The notes beneath the pieces were generated by a model that was given only the letters and a program-made list of their open reading frames with translations, searched no databases and had not been told where the DNA came from. The translations under genes were made by a program, and so were the position numbers. 64,000 nucleotides of DNA, from the NCBI RefSeq assembly GCF_001953975.1, contig NZ_MBEJ01000067.1, forward strand, positions 19,977 to 83,976, read 5' to 3'. This document shows positions 37,142 through 47,747 of the stretch, one piece after another. Positions within the stretch are counted from its first letter, which is position 1, and each line of letters begins with the position of its first letter. The stretch comes from Mycobacterium sp. NS-7484 (GTDB lineage: Bacteria > Actinomycetota > Actinomycetes > Mycobacteriales > Mycobacteriaceae).

Positions 37142-37432
37142 TCAGGCGCTACGGCGGATGCCGCGTTTGAGCAAGAGCTCACGTTCGGACTCGCTCAGCC
37201 CGCCCCAGATGCCATACGGCTCACCGACGGCCAGGGCATGAGTACGGCATTGAGTGATCACCGGGCAGCTGCGGCACATCTCCTTGGCCCGCATCTCCCG
37301 CTGGGCGCGAGCGCGTCCGCGCTCACCATCGGGGTGGAAAAACACCGACGAATCGACACCACGGCAAAGTCCCTGCATTTGCCAATCCCAGATATCCGCG
37401 TTCGGACCGGGAAGCTGCTGCGGTTGCGGCAT
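37142..37432 (-). CDS. whiB3: Redox-sensing regulator WhiB3
   Basis: This encodes 96 residues from the ATG at 37432 (MPQPQQLPGPNADIWDWQ), matching WhiB3 in M. tuberculosis as I recall it. The 4Fe-4S cysteines are Cys23, Cys53, Cys56 and Cys62. The GIWGG turn (residues 74-78) and a basic C-terminus (LLLKRGIRRSA) are present. It binds SigA and controls lipid and redox metabolism. The gene has a long upstream region of its own. Confidence 0.96.
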   Translation of the reverse strand: MPQPQQLPGPNADIWDWQMQGLCRGVDSSVFFHPDGERGRARAQREMRAKEMCRSCPVITQCRTHALAVGEPYGIWGGLSESERELLLKRGIRRSA

Positions 37433-37865
37433 ATGGAAAACCCCTCTCTGCTCGCCCATTTCGTCGATATGGGCGGGTGTGAGTCGGTGGAATCGATCTG
37501 AGCTCGGGTCGCCGATGACCGCTCGTGCACACAAACTAGGGGGGCTCAATAAAGCGCGTCAATAGCCGTCGACTGTGCGAAAGCACATAACCGCAGGTCC
37601 AGAATTTACATCACGTTCATCGTGTTGATGCTTCGGCTGAGGTGCCGGTGACGACGATTGAGCCGCGTCGCTCACGTTTGTGCTGTTCGTGCTGGCAGGC
37701 GCAACAATTTCGACGTGGACCGCGCTTCGGAAAGTTGACGCGTCATTAACATGTCGGCCATCAATTGTTAACTAATGGCGTTCGTAAAAATTAAATTACG
37801 CGGCGGCGGGTGTCGGGTTGCCCGCGAGTATGCAATACCCGCGGTATTGATAGCGTCGCCATCCG
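37433..37865. other. Intergenic region between whiB3 and the Rv3415c-like gene
   Basis: These 433 bases carry no convincing gene. The region is richer in A+T than its neighbours (for example around 37740-37800) and should hold the divergent promoters of whiB3 and the Rv3415c-like gene. It contains taggggggct at 37537-37546, also found near the LuxR gene, and the palindrome described separately. A long whiB3 leader is possible. Confidence 0.7.
37833..37849. promoter_or_regulatory. CAATACC-cgc-GGTATTG palindrome upstream of the Rv3415c-like gene
   Basis: A perfect inverted repeat of 7+3+7 bases ends 16 bases before the ATG at 37866, where a promoter or leader would be. It is an operator candidate; no cognate regulator is evident. 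Confidence 0.5.
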
Positions 37866-38660
37866 ATGACCGCAATCGCCGACCCCGCCACAGTGCTGGC
37901 CGAGACCGCCTTTGGCTCCGACCCGGGCCGATGGCCGCTGCCCCACGCGACCACGGCCCACGAGCGCTGGCTGCGCGCCGTCGCCGCCGGCGGTCAGGGA
38001 CGGTACGGCTGCGCCCTCACCGAACTCGCGGTGATCGTCCGAAGCCCGGCGGGCGGCCCGCTGGTATCGCTGGCGCACAGCACGCGGGCGTCGTTTCTGC
38101 GCCAACTCGGCGGGCACGCCCGCGCCCGCGGTGCCGACGGTCTGGCCTGGGCGCACCGCGGTGACGATGCCGAGGCCGCCGCCGACGCGCTCGTCGGTCT
38201 TGCCGCCGACGCGCTGGGGGTCGGCCGGTTCGGCGTCTCGGCCCGGCTGCTCGAGCGGGCCGGGGCCATCGACACCACCCAACCGCGCCAGCGGATCCGG
38301 CTGTCGTGGGTGAGCGCCGAGTTGGCGATGGCCCGCGGTCACGGCGCCGAGGCCGTAGAACATGCTCGCCGCGGTATCGCGGCCGCCGCCGAGTACTGCT
38401 CGACGCGCCACGCGGTGAAATCCGATGTGGTGCTCGCCGCGGCGCTGTGTAGTGCCGGTGAACTCGACGCCGCGCGGCAGGTGGCCGATGCAGCGCTGTC
38501 GGCCACCGAGGCGTCCGGGCTGGTCCCGTTGCGCTGGGCGTTGGCCTGCCTGTTGGCCGACATCGGCAGCACTGCGCACGACGCTGCCCAAATCAGCCGG
38601 ATTCGCGACCTCAGCGCCGATACAGTGCGTCGCAGAGGTGGAGTGTGGTCCGGCGCCTGA
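37866..38660 (+). CDS. Helical-repeat protein upstream of sigD (Rv3415c-like)
   Basis: This encodes 264 residues with no signal or membrane span. Alanine-rich helical pairs resemble TPR-like repeats (CALTELAVIVRSPAGGPLVSLAHSTRASFLRQLGGHARARGADGLAWAHRGD; AELAMARGHGAEAVEHARRGIAAAAEY; AALCSAGELDAARQVADAALSATEASG). Mycobacteria keep this gene just before sigD, so a role with SigD is possible; 100 bases separate them. Its function is unknown. Confidence 0.82.
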   Translation: MTAIADPATVLAETAFGSDPGRWPLPHATTAHERWLRAVAAGGQGRYGCALTELAVIVRSPAGGPLVSLAHSTRASFLRQLGGHARARGADGLAWAHRGDDAEAAADALVGLAADALGVGRFGVSARLLERAGAIDTTQPRQRIRLSWVSAELAMARGHGAEAVEHARRGIAAAAEYCSTRHAVKSDVVLAAALCSAGELDAARQVADAALSATEASGLVPLRWALACLLADIGSTAHDAAQISRIRDLSADTVRRRGGVWSGA

Positions 38661-38760
38661 TCTGGCACTGGCCGGATCCCACCTCATCGATCGTTATTGT
38701 TTAGCTCGACCATGCCGCCGAGAGTGTCGGTGCAACGTAACGCTGGAGAGATCGCCCACG

Positions 38761-39339
38761 ATGACAAGTTCGGGAGACCGTCTCGACATTGTCGTTGCTG
38801 AGGCAGTGGCTGGTGATCGGAACGCGCTCCAGGAAGTGCTGGAGATCATTCGGCCGATCGTCGTCCGTTACGTGCGGGCGAGGATCGGAGCAACCGAGCG
38901 CAGTGGTCTCTCAGCTGATGACGTTGCGCAGGAGGTGTGCTTGGCCGCCATTACGGCGCTGCCGCGCTACAAAGATCAGGGACGCCCGTTCCTGGCCTTT
39001 GTCTATGGCATCGCTGCGCACAAGGTTGCTGACGCGCATCGCGCGGCGGCCCGCAACCGTGCCGAGCCCACGGACGTGGTGCCCGAGCGGTTCTCTCTCG
39101 ACGCCGGGCCCGAGCAGTCCGCTCTGGACGCCGAGTCCTCGCAACGAATGGCGCGGCTGCTGTCGGTACTGCCCGAGAAGCAGCGCGAGATCCTGATCCT
39201 TCGCGTCGTGGTCGGCATGAGCGCCGAGGAGACCGCAGAAGCCGTCGGCAGTACCGCGGGTGCGGTACGTGTCGCCCAGCATCGCGCACTCGCGCGGCTG
39301 AAGACCGAGATCATGGCGACAGGACGTGACCATGCCTGA
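38761..39339 (+). CDS. sigD: RNA polymerase ECF sigma factor SigD
   Basis: This encodes 192 residues from the ATG at 38761, with GGAGAG upstream. Region 2 (EIIRPIVVRYVRARIGATERSGLSADDVAQEVCLAAITALPRYKDQGRPFLAFVYGIAAHKVADAHR) and region 4 (LLSVLPEKQREILILRVVVGMSAEETAEAVGSTAGAVRVAQHRALARLK) match SigD. It directs a late/starvation regulon in mycobacteria. It overlaps rsdA by eight bases. Confidence 0.95.
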   Translation: MTSSGDRLDIVVAEAVAGDRNALQEVLEIIRPIVVRYVRARIGATERSGLSADDVAQEVCLAAITALPRYKDQGRPFLAFVYGIAAHKVADAHRAAARNRAEPTDVVPERFSLDAGPEQSALDAESSQRMARLLSVLPEKQREILILRVVVGMSAEETAEAVGSTAGAVRVAQHRALARLKTEIMATGRDHA

Positions 39340-40510
39340 CTTCGGCCGCTGGACGTCAAACGGTGGTGATCCGTCACTCAATGAGATCAACCGGTCCGAA
39401 CGTTTCATCGAGGCGCTCTCACTTGAGCGTCAGGTCTATGCCACCGACCGTGAGGAAGCCGAACTGGCCGTCCTGCTGGCCGGTTGGCGAGACGAGGCGC
39501 GGCGCGCGCCGATGTCGGGCATCGCGACACCACGTGAGGCGGTGGCCGCCCTCAACAAGGCCACCTCGCACGGTCGGGTGCGGTTCCCCATGGCATTGGT
39601 CGGCTCGATGGCGGCCGCGGTGTTGTGCCTCGGCGGGTTCGGTGCAGCGGTGTACGGCTCCGGCCCGGGCGACGCGCTCTACGGGGTGCGCGGCATGTTC
39701 TTCGGCTCCGAGCCGGTGAAGCGCGATGTCGGCATCGACCTGGCCTCCAGTGAGCTCAAGCAGGTGCAGCAACTGATCGATGAAGGTCAGTGGGAACAGG
39801 CCCAGCAGAAGCTGCAGACCATCACCACCACCGTGGCCACCGTCGACGACGAGCAGCGCAAGCAAGAACTGGTCGACCAGTGGCAGCAGCTGTCGGTCAA
39901 GGTGGAAAACCGCGACCCCAACGCGACCGTGCCACCCGATGCGCCGCCAGTGGTGCTGCCAGAGGTTACGGTGACGACGACGCCGTCGTCCCCGGCCGAG
40001 AGCACGTCAGGGGAGTCGCCGACGTCCAGCACCGAGTCGACGTCTGAGCCCACGACGCCGGCGACGACGTCGAGTTCGCCGAGTGCCGGCCCGTCGGAAT
40101 CCGCCACGTCTTCTCCGGCACCGTCGGAGACTGCGACGTCGCAATCCGCCACCGCGCCGCCATCCTCGACCGCGGTCCCGTCGCCGTCGAGTTCGACCCC
40201 GAGCAGCGCTGCGCCGACGACGAGTGCCCCGTCCTCGCAAACCTCGGCGCCCCCGGCGACGACACGCACGTCGTCTGCGCCCACGTCCTCGCCGGCACCG
40301 GCGGCTCAGCTACCGCCGGCGACCACGTCGACGGTCACGCTTGAGGTGGCGCCGACGTCCGTGCCATCGGCACCGCGCGCCACGAATCCACCGGAGACCG
40401 GTGGTGGTGCGAATCACGAAAGCCCGGCGGGCGGGCATCAAGAAGAGGGTGTGGCGGCACCGGGAGTCGAGCTGCCCCTGGTGCCGGGTCTAGGCGGTTC
40501 TCAGCGGTAG
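39332..40510 (+). CDS. rsdA: Anti-sigma-D factor RsdA
   Basis: This encodes 392 residues from the ATG at 39332; a GTG two codons earlier is possible. The short cytoplasmic N-terminus (residues 1-85) binds SigD and includes [17 protein letters not shown]. One membrane span is at about 86-108. The outer part has a helical segment ([46 protein letters not shown]). It ends in a long Ser/Thr/Pro tail. Regulated proteolysis releases SigD in this family. The tail is probably glycosylated. Confidence 0.93.
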   Translation: MPDFGRWTSNGGDPSLNEINRSERFIEALSLERQVYATDREEAELAVLLAGWRDEARRAPMSGIATPREAVAALNKATSHGRVRFPMALVGSMAAAVLCLGGFGAAVYGSGPGDALYGVRGMFFGSEPVKRDVGIDLASSELKQVQQLIDEGQWEQAQQKLQTITTTVATVDDEQRKQELVDQWQQLSVKVENRDPNATVPPDAPPVVLPEVTVTTTPSSPAESTSGESPTSSTESTSEPTTPATTSSSPSAGPSESATSSPAPSETATSQSATAPPSSTAVPSPSSSTPSSAAPTTSAPSSQTSAPPATTRTSSAPTSSPAPAAQLPPATTSTVTLEVAPTSVPSAPRATNPPETGGGANHESPAGGHQEEGVAAPGVELPLVPGLGGSQR

Positions 40511-40920
40511 CCGTCGGTGCGGTAGCCGTCGGTGTCCGAGGTGGCCTCGTTGAGGGACGCGTCGGCGTAGCCGCGGCAGTAGTCCCATGTCACGTAGGCA
40601 TCGGGTTCGGGATCGTAGGCCGGCTCGTGCGGGCGGACCGTGCCGTCGACGAGCAGCTGCAGCAGGTTGGCCCGCAGCATGTCCCAGTCGTGATAGTGGT
40701 CCTGCTGGCATTCGTCACAGCAGACCACGAGGCCGCGGATTCCCTTGTGCGCCAACAGCGCTTCGTACACCGCGAGATCGGCGAGATCTGCCTCGACAGC
40801 CGTTCGTTCCTGGGGGTCCAGGGGCTGGCCCGGCTCGATGGCGTCCAGCGCAGCCGAAGGATCGCAGGGATCATCGGCAAACGGATCGGGCGGCAAACCA
40901 GGGGGGAGGTGGTCACGCAC
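40501..40920 (-). CDS. DUF5319 protein (Rv3412-like)
   Basis: This encodes 139 residues from a GTG at 40920. It is highly conserved among mycobacteria: [31 protein letters not shown], then [28 protein letters not shown], where the CCDEC and HYHDW groups look like a metal site. [21 protein letters not shown] closes it. It sits between convergent rsdA and divergent guaB2, as in M. tuberculosis. No function is known. Confidence 0.88.
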   Translation of the reverse strand: MRDHLPPGLPPDPFADDPCDPSAALDAIEPGQPLDPQERTAVEADLADLAVYEALLAHKGIRGLVVCCDECQQDHYHDWDMLRANLLQLLVDGTVRPHEPAYDPEPDAYVTWDYCRGYADASLNEATSDTDGYRTDGYR

Positions 40921-40990
40921 GTGTCCCACACTACGCAGCCGTCCATGCATCGCGCCAGCCGTCCTGATCTGCGCCGCGATGTGTCCCTGA

Positions 40991-42619
<1,629 letters not shown>

Positions 42620-42648
42620 ATCGGTGGGGCAGGAGAAAATAGTCAGTC

Positions 42649-43785
42649 ATGCGCGACATGGTTGAAATCGGCATGGGCAGGACCGCCCGTCGCACCTACG
42701 AGCTCGACGACGTCACGATCGTGCCGTCGCGGCGCACCCGCTCGTCCAAGGACGTCTCGACGGCCTGGCAGCTCGATGCCTACCGCTTCGAAGTTCCCGT
42801 CGTCGCTCATCCCACCGATGCGCTGGTGTCGGTGGAGTTCGCGATCGAGATGGGTCGGCTCGGCGGGCTCGGGGTGCTCAACGGCGAGGGCCTGATCGGC
42901 CGGCACGCCGACGTCGAGGAGAAGATCGCTCAGGTACTCGAGGTCGCCGCGAAGGCCGACGACGATTCGGCCTCCATCCGGCTGTTGCAGGAATTGCATT
43001 CGGCGCCATTGGATCCCGAGCTGCTCGGGGCGGCGGTGGCCCGCATCCGCGAGGCCGGGGTGACCACCGCGGTGCGTGTCAGCCCGCAGAACGCCCAGGC
43101 GCTGACCCCGACGCTGGTGGCGGCCGGCATCGACCTGCTGGTCATCCAGGGCACGATCATCTCCGCCGAGCGGGTTGCATCCGACGGTGAGCCGCTGAAT
43201 CTCAAGACCTTCATCTCCGAGCTCGACATCCCGGTCGTGGCCGGTGGCGTGCTCGACCATCGCACCGCGCTGCACCTGATGCGCACCGGGGCGGCCGGCG
43301 TGATCGTCGGCTACGGGTCGACCTCGGGGGTGACGACCAGCGACGAGGTGCTCGGCATCAGCGTGCCGATGGCCACCGCGATCGCCGACGCGGCCGCCGC
43401 GCGTCGCGAATACCTCGACGAGACCGGTGGCCGGTACGTGCACGTGCTGGCCGACGGCGATATCCACACCTCGGGCGAACTGGCCAAGGCGATCGCCTGT
43501 GGTGCCGACGCCGTGGTGCTGGGCACGCCCTTGGCGGTGGCCGCCGAAGCGCAGGGCGGTGGCTGGTTCTGGCCGGCGGCTGCCGCGCACCCGTCGTTGC
43601 CGCGCGGGGCGCTGCTACAGGTTGCCGTCGACGAGCGGCCCGGGCTGGAGCAGGTGCTCAACGGACCGTCAGACGATCCGTTCGGGTCGTTGAACCTCGT
43701 CGGCGGCCTGCGCCGGTCGATGGCCAAGGCCGGGTACTGCGATCTCAAGGAATTCCAGAAGGTCGGCCTGTCGGTCGGTTCCTGA
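42649..43785 (+). CDS. guaB3: IMP dehydrogenase-related protein GuaB3
   Basis: This encodes 378 residues, starting 29 bases after guaB2. GMGRTARRTYELDDVTIVPSRRTRSSKDVST is the N-terminal signature of GuaB3. It keeps the barrel but lacks the CBS pair and the GPGSICTTR catalytic loop of true IMPDH; the equivalent loop reads VGYGSTSGVTTSDEVLG. Its activity in mycobacteria is uncertain. Confidence 0.95.
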   Translation: MRDMVEIGMGRTARRTYELDDVTIVPSRRTRSSKDVSTAWQLDAYRFEVPVVAHPTDALVSVEFAIEMGRLGGLGVLNGEGLIGRHADVEEKIAQVLEVAAKADDDSASIRLLQELHSAPLDPELLGAAVARIREAGVTTAVRVSPQNAQALTPTLVAAGIDLLVIQGTIISAERVASDGEPLNLKTFISELDIPVVAGGVLDHRTALHLMRTGAAGVIVGYGSTSGVTTSDEVLGISVPMATAIADAAAARREYLDETGGRYVHVLADGDIHTSGELAKAIACGADAVVLGTPLAVAAEAQGGGWFWPAAAAHPSLPRGALLQVAVDERPGLEQVLNGPSDDPFGSLNLVGGLRRSMAKAGYCDLKEFQKVGLSVGS

Positions 43786-43950
43786 TCTTGCTGCCGGCCG
43801 GGCTCGCGTCGCCGTTTTCCACCGCAGGGCGGTGATCCGGCGCGGAGGCCAGCCCTCACGTCGAAAGCGAGCGCCAGGAAAACGGGCTTTCCTTTACAAG
43901 TTAGGCCCTCCTGTCTAGAAGTTACCTGCCGGTAGCGTCATACTGAGAGC

Positions 43951-45687
43951 ATGCAGCCTGACTACGACGTCTTGGTGATCGGTTCGGGATTCGGCGGCAG
44001 CGTCAGCGCGCTGCGGCTCACCGAGAAGGGCTATCGGGTCGGTGTACTCGAAGCCGGCCGACGCTTCGCCGACGCCGACTTCGCCAAGACCTCCTGGGAC
44101 CTGCGCAAGTTCCTGTGGGCGCCGAAACTCGGCATGTACGGCATCCAGCGCATCCATCTGCTGCGCAACTGCATGATCCTGGCCGGCGCCGGGGTGGGCG
44201 GCGGCTCCCTGAACTACGCCAACACCCTGTACGTGCCTCCTGCGCCGTTCTTCAACGACCCGCAGTGGAAGGGCATCACCGACTGGCGCGAAGAACTGAT
44301 GCCGCACTACGACCAGGCCCAGCGGATGCTCGGCGTGGTCACCAACCCGACCTTCACCGACGCCGACCGGGTGATGAAAGAGGTCGCCGATGACATGGGC
44401 TGTGGCGACACGTTCGTACCCACCCCGGTCGGGGTGTTCTTCGGGCCGGACGGGCAGAAGACGCCCGGCAAAGTCGTGCCCGATCCGTTCTTCGGTGGTG
44501 CCGGGCCGTCTCGCACCGGTTGCCTGGAGTGCGGTGAGTGTATGACCGGTTGCCGCCACGGGGCCAAGAACACGCTCGTCAAGAACTACCTCGGACTCGC
44601 GGAATCGGCTGGGGCCCAAGTGCATCCGATGACCACGGTGACCAGCTTCGGGCAGCGCACCGACGGCCTGTGGGAAGTCACCACCGTCCGCACCGGCAGC
44701 AAGCTGCGCCGTAAGCGCAAGACGTTCACCGCGACGCATCTGATCCTGGCTGCGGGCACGTACAACACTCAGAAGCTGCTGTTCAAGATGCGTGACACCG
44801 GGAAGCTTCCGAAGTTGTCGGCTCGCCTCGGTGTGCTCACCCGGACCAACTCCGAGTCGATCGTCGGCGCGGGCAGGCTGACGGTGGCACCGGATCTGGA
44901 CCTGACCCACGGTGTGGCGATCACGTCGTCGATCCACCCGACTGCCGATACCCACGTCGAGCCGGTGCGGTACGGCAAGGGGTCTAATGCCATGGGCCTG
45001 CTGCAGACCTTGATGACTGACGGCGCCGGGCCCAAAGGCACCGATGTACCGCGCTGGCGGCAGTTCTTCGAGCAGGCCGGCGAGAATCCCCGCGAACTCG
45101 TGCGTCTGCTCAACCCCAAGCAGTGGAGCGAGCGGACCGTGATCGCGCTGGTGATGCAGCACCTGGACAACTCGATCACCACGTTCACCAAGCGCGGCCC
45201 GTTGGGCGCGCGCATCATGTCGTCCAAACAGGGGCACGGTGAACCCAACCCGACCTGGATCCCGGTCGGCAATGAGGTGACCCGGCGGATCGCCAAGAAG
45301 ATCGACGGCGTGGCCGGCGGCACCTGGGGCGAGCTGTTCAACATCCCGCTGACCGCCCACTTCCTGGGCGGCGCGGCCATCGGCGAGGACGCCGAGCACG
45401 GCGTCATCGACCCGTATCAGCGCGTGTACAACTACCCGACGCTCTACGTGATGGACGGTGCGGCGATCTCGGCGAACCTCGGGGTCAACCCGTCGCTGTC
45501 GATCACTGCCCAAGCCGAACGGGCGGCGTCATTGTGGCCGAACAAGGGGCACAAAGACGACCGACCGGGGCAGAATGAGCCGTACCGCAAACTGGCGCCG
45601 ATCGCGCCCGAGCATCCCGTGGTGCCGGCCCAAGCGCCCGCCGGGTTGCGGCGGCTGCCCATCGAGCCGGTCAACTCGGGCGGTTGA
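43951..45687 (+). CDS. choD: GMC-family oxidoreductase annotated as cholesterol oxidase ChoD
   Basis: This encodes 578 residues. FAD-binding GSGFGG is at residues 11-16. The GMC loop [14 protein letters not shown] and the C-terminal [24 protein letters not shown] are clear. [17 protein letters not shown] is a cysteine-rich insert typical of this actinobacterial subgroup. The cholesterol-oxidase name is by family convention; sterol activity is not shown by the sequence. No Shine-Dalgarno site is visible, and a CATACT hexamer ends six bases before the ATG, so the mRNA may be leaderless. Confidence 0.88.
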   Translation: MQPDYDVLVIGSGFGGSVSALRLTEKGYRVGVLEAGRRFADADFAKTSWDLRKFLWAPKLGMYGIQRIHLLRNCMILAGAGVGGGSLNYANTLYVPPAPFFNDPQWKGITDWREELMPHYDQAQRMLGVVTNPTFTDADRVMKEVADDMGCGDTFVPTPVGVFFGPDGQKTPGKVVPDPFFGGAGPSRTGCLECGECMTGCRHGAKNTLVKNYLGLAESAGAQVHPMTTVTSFGQRTDGLWEVTTVRTGSKLRRKRKTFTATHLILAAGTYNTQKLLFKMRDTGKLPKLSARLGVLTRTNSESIVGAGRLTVAPDLDLTHGVAITSSIHPTADTHVEPVRYGKGSNAMGLLQTLMTDGAGPKGTDVPRWRQFFEQAGENPRELVRLLNPKQWSERTVIALVMQHLDNSITTFTKRGPLGARIMSSKQGHGEPNPTWIPVGNEVTRRIAKKIDGVAGGTWGELFNIPLTAHFLGGAAIGEDAEHGVIDPYQRVYNYPTLYVMDGAAISANLGVNPSLSITAQAERAASLWPNKGHKDDRPGQNEPYRKLAPIAPEHPVVPAQAPAGLRRLPIEPVNSGG

Positions 45688-45733
45688 CGTCCGGCCCGCG
45701 TCCCTGGGCAGCCCGGGACTGAAGGAGTGGGCG

Positions 45734-46393
45734 ATGCGCGAGGCTTTCCGTGACGAGCTGGCGACACTGTGCAACCAGCTGGCCGAGATGTGTGGACTTG
45801 CCGTCGATGCGATGCAACGCGCGAACCAGGCCCTGCTCGAGGCCGACCTCACGCTGGCCGAGCAGGTGATCGCCGATCACGAGCACATCGCCGACTACAA
45901 CCGTCGGATCGAGGAGTCGGCGTTCCGGCTACTCGTGTTGCAGCAGCCGGTCGCCAGCGAGCTGCGTACGGTCGTCGGGTCGATGCACATCGCTGCCGAC
46001 CTGGACCGGATGGGCGCGCTCGCGGTCCATGTCGCCGACATCTCCCGACTCCGTCATCCCGGCTGCGCGCTGCCCGACGAAGTGCGTTCCAGTTTCGCCG
46101 AAATGGGCGCGCAGGCAGTGCGGTTGGCACGCATCGCCCAAGAGGTGCTGGTCTCACGCGATACCGACGCGGCCGCTCGCTTGCGCGACGAGGACGACGC
46201 CGTGGACGCCGAGCATCGGCACTTGTTCACGCTGCTGTTGGACCGGCATTGGGATGACGGGGTCGGCTCGGCGGTCGACGTGGCACTGCTGGGCCGCTAC
46301 TACGAACGGTTCGCCGATCATGCCGTCGAGATCGGCAAGCGGGTCATCTTTGAGGCCACGGGCGGGCGCCCGGTGCACAAGAAATTGGCCTGA
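45734..46393 (+). CDS. phoU: PhoU-family phosphate signalling regulator
   Basis: This encodes 219 residues from the ATG at 45734, with GAAGGAG 6-7 bases upstream. There are two PhoU three-helix repeats: [46 protein letters not shown] and [27 protein letters not shown]. The acidic metal-binding clusters ([18 protein letters not shown]) are intact. PhoU links the Pst phosphate transporter to the SenX3-type sensor. No pst genes are adjacent. Confidence 0.93.
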   Translation: MREAFRDELATLCNQLAEMCGLAVDAMQRANQALLEADLTLAEQVIADHEHIADYNRRIEESAFRLLVLQQPVASELRTVVGSMHIAADLDRMGALAVHVADISRLRHPGCALPDEVRSSFAEMGAQAVRLARIAQEVLVSRDTDAAARLRDEDDAVDAEHRHLFTLLLDRHWDDGVGSAVDVALLGRYYERFADHAVEIGKRVIFEATGGRPVHKKLA

Positions 46394-46398
46394 TGGCG

Positions 46399-47013
46399 CT
46401 ACGGCCCGGTGGCCGGGCTGGATTCCAGTAGCGCGCTGAACAGCCGGGTGAGGGTTTCGACGTCGATCGCTCCCGGTTGCAGCACTTCCTCGGTGGCGAT
46501 GCCCGCGATGATGGTCACCACCAATTGCGCCAGAGCCGACAGCTGCTTGCCGGGCAATGCGGTGCCGGCCTGTTCGACGATGCCCAGCGCCTGATCGGCG
46601 GCGGTTCGACGGCGGGCCACCAGGCGCTCGCGCAGCTGGGGATCACGGATGGCGCGCAGCCAGTACTCCATGAGCACGATCTGGTACTCGGTCTGGTCGT
46701 GTATCGACTCCAGCGTGGAGCGGCTCAAGGCTGCCGCGATGGCGGCCGTGTCGCCGTGGCCGCTGTCGAGCGCGGTCGCGATCAACGCACCGCGGCTCTC
46801 GAACTGCCGGTCCAGCAGCGCCAGGAACAGCTCGTCCTTGGATTCGAAGTTCGAGTAGACCGCGCCCTTGGTGAAGCCCGCGGCGTGACCGATCGCGTCG
46901 ATGGTGGCACCGGCGAACCCCTCGGCCGCGAACACCTTCAAGGCGGCATCCAGGATCCGATCACGGACCTCGTCGCGGGTGGGGCGGGTGCGTGCAGGTT
47001 TGACAGGCGGCAT
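46399..47013 (-). CDS. TetR-family transcriptional regulator
   Basis: This encodes 204 residues from the ATG at 47013. The helix-turn-helix is FAGATIDAIGHAAGFTKGAVYSNFESKDELFLALLD. The C-terminal half resembles TetR regulators of efflux genes. It is divergent from the degenerate ABC protein and the YhgE/Pip gene across two operator-like repeats, so it probably represses them. Confidence 0.9.
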   Translation of the reverse strand: MPPVKPARTRPTRDEVRDRILDAALKVFAAEGFAGATIDAIGHAAGFTKGAVYSNFESKDELFLALLDRQFESRGALIATALDSGHGDTAAIAAALSRSTLESIHDQTEYQIVLMEYWLRAIRDPQLRERLVARRRTAADQALGIVEQAGTALPGKQLSALAQLVVTIIAGIATEEVLQPGAIDVETLTRLFSALLESSPATGP

Positions 47014-47023
47014 GAGCAACAGA

Positions 47024-47060
47024 ATACTCGTGAGTATCGGATGGATACCAATGAGTATCG
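47024..47060. promoter_or_regulatory. Two operator-like inverted repeats for the adjacent TetR
   Basis: ATACTC-gt-GAGTAT at 47024-47037 is a perfect palindrome. GATAC-caatga-GTATC follows at 47044-47059. GAGTATCG is repeated at 47032-47039 and 47053-47060, about two helical turns apart. It lies between the two divergent starts. Confidence 0.75.
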
Positions 47061-47071
47061 AAAGGTTTTCC

Positions 47072-47746
47072 ATGGACGACAAGGACGAGGAGCACGTCGC
47101 GCCGCAGATCACTGCGGCGGGGTTGGGTGTCGACGGTGAACACGGCCCGTTGTTCTCCGACGTCGACCTCGAGCTGACGCCGGGCTTCCACGCCATCCAG
47201 ATGCCCGGCGGCTGGGGTCAGACCGCCCTGTTGCTCACCTTGGCCGGCCGGCTCAAGCCCACCCACGGCACCGTGACCGTGTGCGGTGAGACGCAACCCC
47301 GGGCGATCCGGCGGCATTGCGCCATCGCCGCCTTCGCTGACATCGACGACCTCGAAGACTCGGTCACCGTGCAGACGGTCCTCGCCGAGCAGCGCCGCTG
47401 GCTGGCGCCGTGGTACCGGCGCGTGCCGCGCGACGCCGGTGAAGCCGAACTGCGCGAGGTGTTCGGAGAACTTACGCCGCCGGCGGCCGACACCTACATC
47501 AGTGAACTGTCCGATCTCGACCTGTTTCTGGTGAAGGTCACCCTGGCACTGTTCTCGAACCGCCCGATCTTGGTGGTGGGTGATCTCGAACAGGTCCGGG
47601 ACAACGTCCGACGGGCCCTTGCGGTCGAGCGACTGGGAGCCATCGCCACGCAACGCAGTGTCGTTGTGGGCGTGACGAATCCGCTCGGCAACGACGCCCC
47701 CGACCACGATCTGCACGATCACCGCATCCTGACCGGAAAGAACTGA
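47072..47746 (+). CDS. Degenerate ABC-type ATPase-like protein
   Basis: This encodes 224 residues from the ATG at 47072, with AAAGG 7 bases upstream; an ATG at 47051 is within the operator. The fold follows an ABC nucleotide-binding domain, but each catalytic motif is altered. Walker A is PGGWGQTALLL without its Lys, the signature is ELSDLDLFL instead of LSGGQ, and Walker B reads ILVVGDLEQ. It is unlikely to hydrolyse ATP normally. It is followed after one base by a YhgE/Pip membrane protein that it probably assists. Confidence 0.75.
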   Translation: MDDKDEEHVAPQITAAGLGVDGEHGPLFSDVDLELTPGFHAIQMPGGWGQTALLLTLAGRLKPTHGTVTVCGETQPRAIRRHCAIAAFADIDDLEDSVTVQTVLAEQRRWLAPWYRRVPRDAGEAELREVFGELTPPAADTYISELSDLDLFLVKVTLALFSNRPILVVGDLEQVRDNVRRALAVERLGAIATQRSVVVGVTNPLGNDAPDHDLHDHRILTGKN

Positions 47747-47747
47747 C

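Noticed and set aside
43915..45513. A 532-codon open frame antisense to choD
   Set aside because: It is a shadow of the choD codon pattern with no domain.
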